Of a DNA stretch of 64,000 nucleotides, positions 39,101-47,466 are shown in pieces. The translations under genes and the position numbers were made by a program. Position 1 is the first letter of the stretch. The number at the start of each line of letters is the position of its first letter. A model generated the notes under the pieces. That model saw only the letters and a program-made list of their open reading frames with translations, was not told where the DNA came from and ran no database searches. The DNA is from Solen grandis (Eukaryota; Mollusca; Bivalvia; Adapedonta; Solenidae): contig CM037782.1 of NCBI GenBank assembly GCA_021229015.1, positions 42,685,224 to 42,749,223 on the forward strand, read 5' to 3'.

Positions 39101-42100
39101 TTTTCCTATATAACTCTATGTAAAACAAGTGACCCCTGGTGCGGGGTCATTTATCACCATAGGGCTATGATTTGTACAATCTTGATAGTGGCCCATAAGA
39201 TGATGCTTCATACCAAATATCTAAGCTCTAGGCCTTATGGATTCATAGAAGAAGATTTTTTAAGATTTTCCTATATAACTCTATGTAAAACAAGTGACCC
39301 CTGGTGCTGGGTCATTTATCACCATAGGGCTATGATTTGTACAATCTTGGTAGTGGCCCATAAGATGATGCTACATACCAAATATCTAAGCTCTAGGCCT
39401 TATGGATTCATAGAGGAAGATTTTTTAAGATTTTTCTATATAACTCTATGTAAAACAAGTGACCCCTGTTGCGGGGTCATTTATCACCATAGGGCTATGA
39501 TTTGTACAATCTTGGTAGTGGCCCATAAGATGATGCTACATACCAAAAATCAAAAGGTTAGGCCTTGTGGTTTCGGAGAAGAAGATTTTTTCAAGTTTTT
39601 CCTATATTAGCCTATGTGAAATCAAGTGACCCCTGGGGCGGGGCCAATTTTGACCCCAGGGTCATAATTTGTACAATCCTGGTAGAGAGTCATAAGATCA
39701 TGCTACATACCAAAAATCAAAAGGCTAGGCCTTGTGGTTTCAGAGAAGAAGATTTTTTAAATTTTCATTTTTAAAATCTATTTTTAGCTCCTGTGACCTA
39801 ATTATGCAATGGACCAGAACCATTTATACAACTTTAGTAGAGCTTCATCCAAGGAACATTCCTGCAAAATATTTTTCAAATTGGCCAAGCCGTTTAGGAG
39901 GAGATGTTGTTTGAAGCAATTGTTGACGCCGGACGCACGGACGACGGACGACGGACAAAAGGCGATCAGAAAAGCTCACCTTGAGCACGTTGTGCTCATG
40001 TGAGCTAAAAATATAATAAACTTTCATCAGTAATAATGGAGATCCCTCACATTAAATTCCGGCTTGGGTCTGTTTGACATAAGTATGCTGTGTTTAGTCT
40101 CTAATTTTACAAGGTAAAAATAAAATAAAAACAAGAGCACCACATGCCAACGCTCGTCTGTTTTTGCCAACTTTACATATTTTTATTAAACATTTAAAAA
40201 AGTTGACCTTGAAAATCACAACTAAAACTGTAAGCCTTTAAATACAAAGGTGAAGTATCATACCCTTTGACTTTAAAGGATGACCTTGACCTATGCATGG
40301 AATAGAATGTATACAACACAAAGACGTAAGATATGTAAATAAAAAATCACAATTGCTAATCCATTGAGTTTTTGATAATCAACACAAAACTGTAAAGTTT
40401 AAAGACATTTAACAAAAAAAAAAAATGCTCTTTTTTATCTGCCTAACGATCATGACCAAAATCACACCTGCACAGGTTCGTATGATGACAAACCAGTATA
40501 CAAAGATTTAAAAAAACAACAACAAGAGGGCCATAATGGCCCTGGGTTGCTCACCTGAGATCAAGATATTAGTGGGAAGAAAAGAAACAGCAAATATCTT
40601 ATGATATTGTGAAAAATGGGCTCTGCCCTCTGCCAGCCATAAAACGAGTGAGTACTTTTGGACAAAAGGAATTTTCAAATTTCTACTATATATACATATA
40701 AGGAAAATGAGCTTAGTCCCCTGGCGGCCATGTTTTTCAACAGATCAAAATAATTTGAACAATTTTGGTAGAGAGTAACCTAATGAACATCTGTGCCAAA
40801 TAACTTTGAAATCCAGACAGTACCTTTCGAGGAGAAGATTATTTAAGGTTTTACTAAATACCTAAAAGGCCTCCTTGGCAAAAAAAAATTTAAAATTGGT
40901 AGAGAGTAACCTAATGAAATCTGTGCCAAATAATTGAAATCCAGCCAGTACTTTTGGAGGAGAAGATTTTTGCAGTTTTTACTATATACATATAAGGATA
41001 ACAGGCTCCGCCCCCTGGTAGCCATGTTTCTCAAAGGATCAAAATGATTTGAACAATCTTGGTAGAGAGTGACCCAAGGAACATCTGTGCCTATTAACTT
41101 TAAATTCTGGCCAGTAGTTTTGAAGGAGAAGAATTTCAAAATTTTCATATTTTTTTTTCTTTCTGTTGCCATGGCAACCAAATTTCTGCATGGAATAACT
41201 AATTTGAACAACTTTGAAAGGGCATAACCAAAGGAACATTCCTGTAAGTTTCATCAAAATTGGCCCAGTGGTTAAGGAGGAGATGTTGTTTAAAGAAAAT
41301 TGTTGATGCCGGCTTCACGCATGCACGCCAGACAAAAGGCGATCACAATAACTCACCATGAGCAATATTGAAAAATGACATAGAAATATCTATTTTAAAA
41401 CTTGTCCAGAGTTATGGCAAAATAAGTTTGAAGGTCAAAGTCGATAGATAAAATATTGAGGTATATCTGAATAACCCTTGTCAAGATGAATATGCATACC
41501 AAATTTTCAAGATGCATGTCAAATAGTAAATGTAAAGTTTCTTGTTAAATATTTCAAAAATAGGTCAAAGTTCAAAAGTCAAGTAATAAAAGGTCTTGCA
41601 ACAAGGAATTCACATGTCAAATATCAGTGCCCTGTTGGTTACGGTTCTGAAATGACAGGCATTTTAAAGTTTTCAAAAGTTACAGCAAAAATAGGTCAAG
41701 GTGATAGATAAAATGTTGAGGTATATCTGAATAGCCCTTGCAAAGATGAATATGAATACCAAAAATTGTATGTTGTATGTCAAATAGTAAAGAAATTGCA
41801 CCCAACGTTAATGTTTTTTGTTAAACATTTCAAAAATAGGTCAAAGTTCAAAGGTCAATGTCATAAGTCCAAAAATGTAACATTAAAGGAAAGGCCTTGC
41901 TACAAGGAATTCACATGTGAAATATCAGTGCCATGTTGACAACGGTTCTGAAATGACCGGCATTTTAGTGTTTTCAAAAGTTACAGAAAAATAAGGTCAA
42001 AGGTCAAGGTCAAATAAAAGTAAAATATTTGCATATGTCTGGATAGGTCTTGTCAAGATGAATATACATTCCAAAAAAGAAAGTTGTATATTGAATAGTA

Positions 42101-42619
42101 GAGAAGTTATGGCCAATGTTAAGATTCTGAGCGGGACGCCTGACGACAACAACGCAGACGCCAGAGTTACGACAATAGCTTGTATTTTTTTCTTTGAAAA
42201 ACAAATGAGCTAAAAAATGGGGAAAGATCTGTTTTATTTTTATTTTATTTTCCTACGTTACATTTTAAGGCTTTTATTTTTATTCCCCCCTCCTAACCTA
42301 TTTTTTTTTAAAAAAAATCCCGTAAAACAAGTAATTAAAAAAACTCTGGCCTTACCAAAATTATAAGCGTTAAGGAGAAACTATGAAGTCAGGCAGTAAG
42401 ACCTTACATGTTAACATGTGTCTAGATCTCCCAACATATATAATTTTGGAGAAGACATAATTAGAAGAGTGGGTCAGTACTCACCACATCAGCCACACCT
42501 CCTGGCAGAATGGTCTTCACCACTACCCCTGTGCTGCGTCCACCGATGATGCCAAATCCAAGCCCTGTGCCATCGTTTATAAGGTCAATGACTTCAATCT
42601 GTGTCCATTCTGTGTTCAA
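15621..42619 (-). CDS. patj: patj/mpdz: multiple PDZ domain polarity scaffold (partial; six internal exons)
   Basis: Exons 42619-42485, 31819-31487, 30368-30236, 24612-24521, 24062-23927 and 15785-15621 join with every phase agreeing, giving about 331 residues. PATJ/MPDZ proteins scaffold the Crumbs-Pals1 complex at apical and tight junctions by binding C-terminal tails through serial PDZ domains. Here: a PDZ domain (residues about 5-93; loop GLGF at 19-22), a 65-residue Gln-rich linker, a second PDZ (about 170-270; loop GLGI at 185-188) and a linker tail. Order and wording ([35 protein letters not shown], then a KFEKLQ tail) fit PDZ2 and PDZ3 of insect Patj and vertebrate MPDZ. L27, PDZ1 and PDZs after the third are not seen. 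MPDZ and PATJ are vertebrate paralogues, so the symbol is for the family. Confidence 0.9.
15923..16000. repeat. Near-perfect palindrome with 30-bp arms
   Basis: Arms 15923-15952 and 15971-16000 are inverted copies (29 of 30 match), for example AAAGCCAGAAGGGGCTATCA against TGATAGCCCCTTCTGGCTTT, around an 18-nt loop. It lies 138 bp downstream of the exon f acceptor, inside the patj intron. It could be a tiny foldback MITE or a hairpin RNA source. Confidence 0.92.
17790..18067 (+). mobile_element. Full-length tRNA-derived SINE with 14-bp target duplication
   Basis: Element body 17804-18053. The direct repeat TCACAAATTAATGG flanks it at 17790-17803 and 18054-18067, a clean target-site duplication. 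Head GGGGCCTCTGTAGCCGAGAG contains an A box (TGTAGCCGAGAGG, 17810-17822); the B box GGTTTGAATCC is at 17867-17877. The spacing resembles a long-variable-arm (Ser/Leu-type) tRNA. The tRNA-unrelated body contains CATGTGAGGAAGCCTTCCAG and ends ACTCAAATTGTCAAG. Related copies: 57718-57899 (+) and 2575-2755 (-). Confidence 0.92.
18139..18168. repeat. Poly-T tract of about 30 nt
   Basis: Uninterrupted T run shortly after the SINE's 3' target repeat. On the minus strand it would read poly-A. Nothing next to it marks it as the tail of a recognised retroelement. Confidence 0.85.
18847..19002. repeat. 52-bp tandem triplication
   Basis: Three almost identical 52-bp units start at 18847, 18899 and 18951, each with AATACACAATTAAATGCCAA, AATATTGATAAAGATCGAAT and TTAATCGTTT. 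The near-identity of units suggests a recent duplication. Confidence 0.95.
20001..21536 (+). mobile_element. AACAAGAG-superfamily element, family A copy 1
   Basis: Starts AACAAGAGGGCCAAGATGGC (AGGGCC..GGCCCT forms a hairpin), then the subterminal repeat GCTCACCTGAG. The interior has four to five degenerate tandem units of about 165 bp (each with GTGACCCC, ATGATTTG.ACAATCTTGG, ACATACCAAATA, AGCTCTGGGCCTTATGGATT). Then come ACGGACGGACGCACGCACGG, ACAATAGCT (21493-21501), the hairpin GAGCACTTCGTGCTC, the inverted CTCAGGTGAGC and CTAAAAA. No protein is encoded. The architecture is like Helentron-associated non-autonomous elements. Confidence 0.85.
22112..22603 (+). mobile_element. AACAAGAG-superfamily element, family A copy 2 (short)
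   Basis: Same start hairpin and GCTCACCTGAG as copy 1, but only about 490 bp. The internal units are of a different subtype, with TTTTTGACCCCATGTGACCC and GACAAACATCCTGACCAA. End: GAGCACAAGTGCTCAGGTGA then CCTAATAAAA, one base off the usual GAGCTAAAA. The ACGG microsatellite is eroded (GATGACGCATAATGAAC). Confidence 0.82.
22604..23926. other. Intronic sequence, nothing recognised
   Basis: AT-rich intron sequence of patj between the family A element and exon e. The 98-codon minus-strand open frame at 23089-23385 has no recognisable domain and no splice evidence. Confidence 0.6.
23927..24062 (-). CDS. patj: patj exon e: end of PDZ3
   Basis: 136 nt, 45 codons plus one base. AG acceptor at 24064-24063; donor GTAGGT from 23926. 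It reads [32 protein letters not shown] and [13 protein letters not shown]. His at the start of the NHDAVEVLR helix is the class I PDZ residue that contacts Ser/Thr at ligand position -2. The charged KFEKLQ tail after the last strand also follows PDZ3 in insect Patj. Codons past the donor turn hydrophobic and lose similarity. Confidence 0.95.
24063..24520 (-). other. patj intron d-e (458 bp)
   Basis: The shortest patj intron here. Ordinary AT-rich sequence with no repeat or regulatory element that I recognise. Confidence 0.8.
24521..24612 (-). CDS. patj: patj exon d: middle of PDZ3
   Basis: 92 nt: two bases completing Asp, then 30 codons reading [20 protein letters not shown] then [10 protein letters not shown]. 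Acceptor CCTTCACAG before 24612; donor GTATGT from 24520; ends in phase 0. [18 protein letters not shown] is the canonical middle of PDZ3 in Patj/MPDZ proteins. Confidence 0.95.
24679..24742. repeat. TG/GTGC microsatellite
   Basis: 64 bp of (TG)n with a TCGCG break and a GCGTGCGTGC segment in the middle. It lies about 70 bp upstream of the patj exon d acceptor on the transcribed strand, where it appears as a CA repeat. Confidence 0.95.
25655..26599 (+). mobile_element. AACAAGAG-superfamily element, family D
   Basis: Starts AACAAGAGTGCCAGTGCCGC with ATACGCCGCC just inside; ends CCGCCTCCGGTGGCGTAT then AAAAAA. ATACGCC and GGCGTAT are exact inverted subterminal repeats. The interior has three to four units of about 170 bp (CTTCATGCACATCTACCCAT at 26123, 26294 and 26463; GTAGGAGGAGTTG; CACAAGGCTGCA). 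It has no ACGG-rich microsatellite and no ACAATAGCT, so it is the least typical member. Short open frames at 26069-26412 are this repeat read through. Confidence 0.72.
26600..27904. other. Intronic sequence with a degenerate dispersed repeat
   Basis: 26600-27330 is AT-rich with nothing recognised. About 27340-27700 has the style of the internal units of AACAAGAG elements (TTTGAAGTGCATCCACCAT, GTAGAGTTACAGTTC, GAAAGTTTGGAGTGGTTCC) and resembles 600-860, but I cannot find terminal motifs. Confidence 0.4.
27905..28020 (+). repeat. Dispersed repeat, GGGTTTAACGTCC family, copy 2
   Basis: Diverged copy: GGTTTAACATCCTGTTGATG, AATTTCAGCCATTTGGAGGC, CTACTTGAAACAGATATAGT and CTACCATACTGCAGACAT, in the same order as 10925-11070. 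It runs directly into the 33-bp minisatellite. Confidence 0.65.
28046..29802. repeat. 33-bp minisatellite, about 53 copies
   Basis: Unit GAAACTGCTACTTTCTGTGT + ATGGTGGTCAAGT. Variants are GGT/GAT (Gly/Asp if read as codons), a few GTACGAT, and CTG/CAG in a block at 28763-28915 and again near 29105. One unit near 29683 has an 8-bp TTTCTGTG duplication. Because 33 is divisible by three, the plus strand stays open for 285 and then 272 codons as a repeat of [11 protein letters not shown], broken by one TAG near 28875. It lies inside patj intron c-d on the opposite strand, and I treat it as non-coding. Confidence 0.97.
30029..30165 (+). mobile_element. tRNA-derived SINE, diverged copy
   Basis: Head GGATGCTGTGGTCCAGTGAT (A box-like), B box GTTGTGGGTTCAAACACTG, then a body with GGCACAAAGTACTGGTCCAA and CTAAGGAATTGTCAAGAAG. 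The body matches that of the 46.7-kb copy (CGCAAAGTACTGGTCCAACC). It ends about 70 bp from patj exon c. Confidence 0.72.
30236..30368 (-). CDS. patj: patj exon c: start of PDZ3
   Basis: 133 nt, 44 codons plus one base. AG acceptor at 30370-30369 and GTTTGT donor from 30235. It encodes [10 protein letters not shown], an acidic lead-in, then [20 protein letters not shown] and [12 protein letters not shown] is the carboxylate-binding loop and [11 protein letters not shown] is diagnostic of PDZ3 in this family. The last G pairs with AT of exon d to give Asp. Confidence 0.94.
30369..31486 (-). other. patj intron b-c (1.1 kb), about 80% minisatellite
   Basis: The 63-bp array (30578-31476) fills nearly all of this intron, leaving about 10 bp at the 5' splice side and about 210 bp at the 3' splice side, on the minus strand. 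Confidence 0.9.
30578..31476. repeat. 63-bp GC-rich minisatellite, about 14 copies
   Basis: Unit with GAGGCCGGTGGGAGGCCCAG, GGCTGGGTACTAAACTGACA and GCATCCTGCTACATTTGTAC. A variant head CCACAGGGCCGCCCAGGG alternates, and some left-end units are short (CTGCAATTAAGAGGTC). GC content is much higher than around it. Since 63 is divisible by three, frames stay open for 349 codons (-) and 290 codons (+); these are repeat read-through, not genes. The right end reaches the donor region of patj exon b. Confidence 0.96.
31487..31819 (-). CDS. patj: patj exon b: second half of PDZ2 plus Gln-rich linker
   Basis: 333 nt, 111 codons, phase 0 at both ends. The acceptor is TCTTGTAG before 31819 and the donor GTGAGT begins at 31486. 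It starts [20 protein letters not shown], then the helix [13 protein letters not shown] and VRLIVARP close the PDZ domain. The rest is a linker with a Gln/Leu-rich probable coiled coil ([18 protein letters not shown], then [18 protein letters not shown]). The first position of the peptide-contacting helix is Glu where class I PDZ domains have His. The intron after it is mostly a 63-bp minisatellite that starts about 10 bp past the donor. Confidence 0.95.
31860..34581. other. Intronic sequence, nothing recognised
   Basis: AT-rich patj intron. It begins with a short irregular repetition of GATACAT(G/T)TGTATTGTACATTTGTAA-like text (31840-31960). Open frames at 32776-33348 are AT-rich with no domain. 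Confidence 0.55.
34582..35350 (+). mobile_element. AACAAGAG-superfamily element, family A copy 3
   Basis: Starts AACAAGAGGGCAAAGATGGC, then GCTCACCTGAG; ends GAGCACAAGTGCTCAGGTGA + GCTAAAA. Internal units match copy 2 (TTTTTGACCCCATGTGACCC; AGACAAACATCCT), three in tandem. The ACGG microsatellite has decayed to GACAACAGATGATGCAC. Confidence 0.85.
35432..35730 (+). repeat. Dispersed repeat, GGGTTTAACGTCC family, copy 3 (longest)
   Basis: TTGGGTTTAATGTCCAACCA, AATTTCAGTCAATTGGAGAT, CTACTTGAGACAGATATTAA, then a longer 3' part with GTATGTCATGGCCATGGACT and GAACCCACGACTTCCC. The last block looks like a reverse-strand tRNA B box, so this may be a SINE read backwards. Confidence 0.65.
35731..38638. 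other. Intronic sequence with one CpG-bearing patch
   Basis: Mostly AT-rich with no recognised exon. Between about 37060 and 37290 there are several CpG-containing motifs (GTCCGCCGCCAG, GGTCGATCCC, TTTCCGCGGATG) and, on the minus strand, an ATG in good context (37243) opening a 32-codon frame to 37145. It could be an internal promoter, but that is weak. Confidence 0.4.
38639..40011 (+). mobile_element. AACAAGAG-superfamily element, family A copy 4
   Basis: Starts AACAAGAGGGCCATGATGGC and GCTCACCTGAG. Four close tandem units of about 165 bp follow (GTGACCC at 38971, 39129, 39294 and 39459), then diverged ones. Next come ACGCCGGACGCACGGACGAC, AGCTCACCTTGAGCACGTTG and CTCATGTGAGCTAAAAA. The 202-codon plus-strand open frame at 39002-39610 is a by-product of the 165-bp (3 x 55) period. 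Confidence 0.87.
40130..42215 (+). mobile_element. AACAAGAG-superfamily element, family B, with family A nested
   Basis: Start AACAAGAGCACCACATGCCA with GCTCGTCTGTTTTT inside it; end GACGCCTGACGACAACAACG, CGACAATAGCTTG, then AAAAACAAATGAGC + TAAAAA. The two subterminal repeats match in inverted form at 12 of 14 positions. The interior (41376-42120) has units with AGGTATATCTGAATA.CCCTTG and AAAAATAGGTCAA(A/G)GT. A family A copy lies at 40521-41375. Confidence 0.75.
40521..41375 (+). mobile_element. AACAAGAG-superfamily element, family A copy 5, nested and 3' truncated
   Basis: Start AACAAGAGGGCCATAATGGC then GCTCACCTGAG. Internal units carry CCATGTTT.TCAA, GATTTGAACAATCTTGGTAG and CTGTTGCCATGGCAACCA. 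The tail GGCGATCACAATAACTCACC then ATGAGCAATATTG breaks off where the hairpin and CTCAGGTGAGC should be. It lies inside the family B element, so it is the younger insertion. Confidence 0.78.
42485..42619 (-). CDS. patj: patj exon a: first half of PDZ2
   Basis: 135 nt, 45 codons, phase 0 at both ends. The acceptor is CTGTTTCAG before 42619 and the donor GTGAGT begins at 42484. It encodes [12 protein letters not shown], the carboxylate-binding loop [19 protein letters not shown] and LPGGVAD, which are strands A-C of a PDZ domain. Across the junction to exon b the text reads GGVADV then DGRLHSGD, the expected continuity of this domain. Confidence 0.95.
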
Positions 42620-43841
42620 CTGAAACAGAATACACAACATTCAATATTGTGTGTGTGTGTATGTGTGTAATTGCTGCAGCAAAATTGTAAACCTGTATAA
42701 TTATATACAGGATGGACTAAGAAATACTGAATCAGACTTTTTTGATTTTTTTTAAATCTCTTTACACTTACAAATAACAAAACAACACAGTAAAACTTCA
42801 TCAAACAAAGATGCCTGTCCAGATGACAATATCAATGATATTAAAAGGTAGCAGCAGGTAAATGATGGTGATGATGGCAGTGTCATTTAAATGAAGATGA
42901 AAGATTTCTTAAACTGGCCAAGAATTTCTAGATGTGGCACAAAGAACATCAGAATAAGACTGACATGCAACACAGACTGTCTTGTATGATGAGTGGCCAG
43001 GAATCAAGTCCACCACCAGCCACCTGTCTATATGGCCTGATATAACCACATTTCACCACTGCCACCGCAATCAGCTTTGTTTCCTGCCATCTCCTGCCAT
43101 TTGAGACAAGATATCTAGACACAAGTTGGAATCAAAAGAATTATATGGTACCTATTTCACTTCCTATCAGAAGGTAAATGGAGTACTTATGAACTACCAT
43201 CTGAATGATATCTATTAGATTTGGGTAATCCAATTTGTTTTAAAAAGTTAGATTCGTTATCATAGCCTCAGTCACATATACGTGGGAATCCCCAGCTCAA
43301 TTAAAATTCTGTAGATTACAAAGTGATAGAAAGTCAGTCAGTTAATTAACCACATGGCTACATAGGCCCTTTAGCATTATGTATGTGTTTTTTTTTTTAA
43401 ATACAGTTTTGAGACTTGAAACTTTCTGAATATTTGAATTCTGTTATGAATATGAAATCAATTTAATACATCAAATTGAAAAAAAAAACCCACATAAATC
43501 AATAATTAAGGAAGAAGTATTTCTTATTACAATACAACGACATCGGCCACCTCAATTTTGACGTCTATTATCATTCATGTAAAGTTCACAATCTGACTAA
43601 AGTACACAATCGTCCAACGGTAAGATCTGTGGATGACCCATTTGAATTGTTTTCCTATGAAACTCAATATAAGCTATTAATAATCTCAGCCAATCAGAGA
43701 ATGTCTTTCAAAGGATATCTGGCTGATCTGTCAAAATGTCAAAAGACAGACATCAACAGATCATTAGAATCGTTATAGAAAAGATATGAATAAATGAACT
43801 AAATCCTCAGCAACTTGATATATGTAACTGTTTGATTAATA

Positions 43842-43974
43842 ACAAGAAAAGATTAAAACAAAATGTTTTAATGGACGGCTTATAATAAGCCTACTGTCCA
43901 CCTCTCTTTCTCTTTTCTGCTACATTGACCTTACAACCTAACCTGTCTATGCACAGGACGTACCTCCATATTAA
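43842..43974 (+). repeat. Dispersed repeat (second copy of 11102-11250)
   Basis: Same block order as the 11.1-kb copy, with AACAAGAAAAGATTAAAACA and ATGTTTTAATGGACGGCTTA, ending CCATATTAAA. A family F element start (AACAAGAGGCCC) follows directly in its A-rich end. Confidence 0.7.
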
Positions 43975-44578
43975 AACAAGAGGCCCAAGGGCCATAAACG
44001 CTCACCAGTGTAAATCAGCATATTCAAGATGATTTTTTCTATAAGGAAATCAAATGACAAACCAGAGATCAACTTCATTTTAGCAATCAAGGCAGACATT
44101 CATGAAATCAATCCTGACCATTAATTTCATGGAAGTAAAATTCTGAAATTTATTAATTGAAGATAATATAATATATTGTATTATCAGTTGCAGTTACACG
44201 ATGTGAATGGTGTTCGAAAAATAAACTAGCAGAATTTATCAGGATAGTTTGAAAGACACAGGGCCTTTTGTATGGGAAGAAAATGAAAGCAGTTCGTTAA
44301 AATGGTTGATTTAACTTTTACATAACATGATTAAACTTTAAAATAACAATCTGTAACAAAATATTTCAAATATCGTTTCAGATTCCTTTTATTTACAAGT
44401 TGTCAAAAGAGAAAGTAAATCCGCGAAAACTGATGACATTTAGAAATGCAAAGCTTTTTTGGTTATTAATTTTATTTACATGGTCAGAGAAAGTTGTGAA
44501 TCTATTTTGAAAAATACTAAAAGTACTCTCCAAATTACCTACAGTGTGTCTTCGTTCTCTCATGGTGAACTAAAAATG
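43975..44578 (+). mobile_element. AACAAGAG-superfamily element, possible family F (diverged)
   Basis: Start AACAAGAGGCCCAAGGGCCA (hairpin GGCCC AA GGGCC) then ACGCTCACCAGTG. A candidate end CTCTCATGGTGAACTAAAAA lies at 44559-44578. The interior is not visibly repetitive, and the microsatellite and ACAATAGCT are absent. The right boundary is tentative. Confidence 0.45.
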
Positions 44579-46611
44579 ACCTCTCCTTGCAGTTATTATT
44601 TTATAATTTTATCTGCACGAGTCCTGGGACTCACTATGCTTAAAAAAATATGATTCCCAATTCAGATAGTTTGCATCTTCCTTCAATCTAAATAGCATTT
44701 TCCATATATTCTATGCATCCAGTGGATGCATTGAAATTTAAACTTTACATCTAAGATGGAGAATGCATGGGTAAAGCAAAATCACTGGAGTGGTCGATTT
44801 TTTTTTTAAAAACAGAATTAAATTTGAAGAACAATCCATACCTCTATATATTATTTATACATAGGTCGCATTTTTTTCTTTTTGTGGACTATATTTAAAT
44901 CAAAAGGAAGCAAATACAAATAAACAAAAGCAAAATAATTGATGCATATACATATATAACTCAAGAATTTTCAAAAATAAGAATTTACAAAAAAATGGTC
45001 CCAGGTGGAATCTAACTCACAACCTCTTGAATGAAAAATCTATAACGACGCTCTTACCGATTGAGCTAATTCAACAAGCGTGAAAGTCAGGCACAAATAA
45101 GGCTATCTATAGGTAATTATTACCGTATCAAAAACAGCAGTGCTACACAGACACATTTAAACACATTTACTGCACTAACTACACCATGCGTTCTTTATAT
45201 TATGCTTACATATTAATAAAACAAACATTACGCATTAATTATCCCACCCATCATGTAATAATTGAACTACTATATCATAGAAAATTATCGGTCACTGAAA
45301 ATTATTACAATCACAGCTTTACATTCTGACTGCAATACCAATTTGCACATGCGCAAGGGCAACAGAAGTGAAACCCCATTTTAATTGGACGTATTAATAT
45401 ATATACAGTACTTAATAACAGTAATGTATATGCAATACTGAATACCATCCAGAAAAAGACTATTTTGCGATACTTCCAACTAGTTACAGTAAATCTCTGC
45501 CACACCAGCTGTATATACCTGCATTTTTGAGGTCCATGATAAGTAACTATAAGACTGTGCTAAAATTAGAAATTGAACACGTTCAAAATCTTAAAAGCTA
45601 TGATCTGATTGGCTGACAAAAAATCAAGAATACAAATGTCTATGCATTGTCATCAGAACCTTATGATTGTAGTGTAGCATAATCATACAGAGGACACTGG
45701 CAAAAAGTATCAAGAATTTAAATGTTTATGTGTTGTCTTCAGATCCTCATGTAGAGTAGCATAATCATACAGAAGATGTGTACTTTAGTCAAATTGGTGA
45801 AGTCCACAGAATGAATATCACTATAAGCAAGCAATAATTGGCCCACCACTAAATATTTTTGTACTATACTTTGACCCAAATATTTGTAAACCTAAAGGAT
45901 CATATGAAAAATTAAACCAGACAGAAGGCCACCTGTAATTGTTGCAGCTGTAATGGTTAAAAACAGATATACTTAATATATTCATCCCCCATTCAAACAA
46001 GAAGAAATAAATCTATATCAGTCCTGTAGTAATAGGCAATATTTTGCAAAACTGTGTGACAAAAAGGCCTTTGAATGGCCTCTCCTAAGGTTAGAAAAAT
46101 TCCTGATTACCAAGATCTATTATAATTGGAATGTACAGATCATACCTTTGTGTGCAATTTTAATCAAATAAATTTTAATCAGTTCCTTAATTTTTACAAT
46201 TTATTCACCCAGAACTGCAATGTAAGCAACACTTCACCAAGGTCTTTCCATTAAATCTCCTAAAATGCTGAAGTACATATTTGAAAGCCTCATATTTCCC
46301 TGTGGATTTTAAATCTGCATGCAATGCAGAATGTGAATACTGCATCATACATACTGGCACAGTGATTTCGAGATAACCAGTCATACAGACTGCTGGTCTC
46401 CTGTGTCACATCTTGATGTAAGTGATTCAATTCAGTAATGGTCCAATGCAAGTACAGAATTATCCGTGCTTTTATTGGAGCCTGCCTTAATTGAACCTTT
46501 TACTTTTATATCAATCATATAAATAATTTCAAAACATTCTCAAAACTAGAAATATCATTAGTTTTAAACTTATTTATTTTACGTCGATTGGGAAACAAGT
46601 TCTTACAACTT
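44579..46611. other. Non-coding AT-rich sequence
   Basis: No recognised gene. One tRNA-like element (45000-45080) lies within it. Confidence 0.5.
45000..45080 (-). repeat. tRNA-like sequence (SINE head or tRNA pseudogene)
   Basis: On the minus strand: TTAGCTCAATCGGTAAGAGC (strong A-box and D-arm match), then GGTTGTGAGTTAGATTCCAC in place of the B box. The middle holds about 35 nt where a normal anticodon arm and variable loop need fewer. A damaged B box and no matching acceptor stem argue against a working tRNA. Confidence 0.6.
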
Positions 46612-46612
46612 A

Positions 46613-46756
46613 TATTAATCCTTCTCGACGGTTCCTGGGTTGGACCAGTACTTTGCGCCTGGGAAGGTCATGAATAATTCTTGCCTCCAACGAGATTCGA
46701 ACCCACAACCTTCTGATCCGTAATCGGATACGTTACCACTGGACCACGGCGCCCTC
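46613..46756 (-). mobile_element. tRNA-derived SINE
   Basis: Minus strand: GGGCGCCGTGGTCCAGTGGT (A box), GTTGTGGGTTCGAATCTCGT (B box), then the body CGCAAAGTACTGGTCCAACC and AGGAACCGTCGAGAAGGATT. Same family as 30029-30165 and 4918-5090 and the best-preserved head of the three. Confidence 0.82.
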
Positions 46757-46819
46757 ATTAATAAATAAATATCATTAATGATTATTAATACGCTCACAGA
46801 GCATCCTGACAAAGAATAT

Positions 46820-47222
46820 AAAATCTTATTGATCTGACAAGTTATTTTTAGCAACTTCTTTAGCAAAGTCTAAAAGGAACCATAACTGTGTCAAAAAATT
46901 ATGGATTTTGTACCAAGTCAAACTTGGCATTCATTTTATTGAGATAAACATGTATACCAAAAATATCAAAATCCCTTGGGCCTTTGTTGAGTTTTTAATT
47001 GGGCAAGGTATTTTTTTTCTAATTCTAAGTCAAAAAGGGGCCATAACTGTGTCAGAAACAAGTGGATTTTGCCCAATGTTGATCATGGGCTTCATTTAAT
47101 TAAGATAAACACATGTACCCAAAACTACCCATTCACGAGTTATTGATGGAACAAGTGACCAACCAATTGACAACCAACAAGCTCAATCATATATACTCCC
47201 CCCCCCCTTTGTGGGGGTATAC
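46820..47222 (+). repeat. Degenerate dispersed repeat with terminal C/G hairpin
   Basis: Two units share GCCATAACTGTGTCAGAAA, TGGATTTTGCCCAATGTTGA-like text and AGATAAACA..TGTACC. The right end is a hairpin, TATACTCCCCC..GGGGGTATA, at about 47193-47221. It resembles AACAAGAG elements in style, with the text ACAAGTGACC..ACAACCAACAAGCTCA before the end, but has no AACAAGAG start. Confidence 0.5.
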
Positions 47223-47466
47223 AGCATTCATATCATAATGAACAGTGTAAATCATAGTGAACCATTTTTTTTCCTATCATACATATCTGTACCAGTAAAA
47301 ATTGAGGCAGTTCATGGTCACAAGTATGTAACTGCAAATCAAAGTAAGAAGTACTGTAATGTCTGTGAATATAAGGAGTCCACTTAGGGAAACAAACAAT
47401 TAATAAATGGTTCAAACTAAGATGTCCTACTCAGGAATGTATTTAGCCAAAGGTATTGTGATATCT

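Larger units (their letters stand above)
31820..42484 (-). other. patj intron a-b (10.7 kb), repeat-filled
   Basis: Contains AACAAGAG-type elements at 34582-35350, 38639-40011 and 40130-42215, and a GGGTTTAACGTCC-family repeat at 35432-35730. The rest (31860-34580, 35731-38638) is AT-rich sequence without recognised exons. A less AT-rich patch with scattered CpGs lies at about 37060-37290. Confidence 0.7.

Noticed and set aside
39002..39610. 202-codon plus-strand open frame with internal repeats ([15 protein letters not shown])
   Set aside because: It is the 165-bp tandem unit of a family A element read in frame; 165 is divisible by three, and no start, splice or domain evidence exists.
46680..46756. 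tRNA gene on the minus strand
   Set aside because: Good A and B boxes, but the sequence runs on into a SINE body shared with two other loci and the arms do not close as a mature tRNA.
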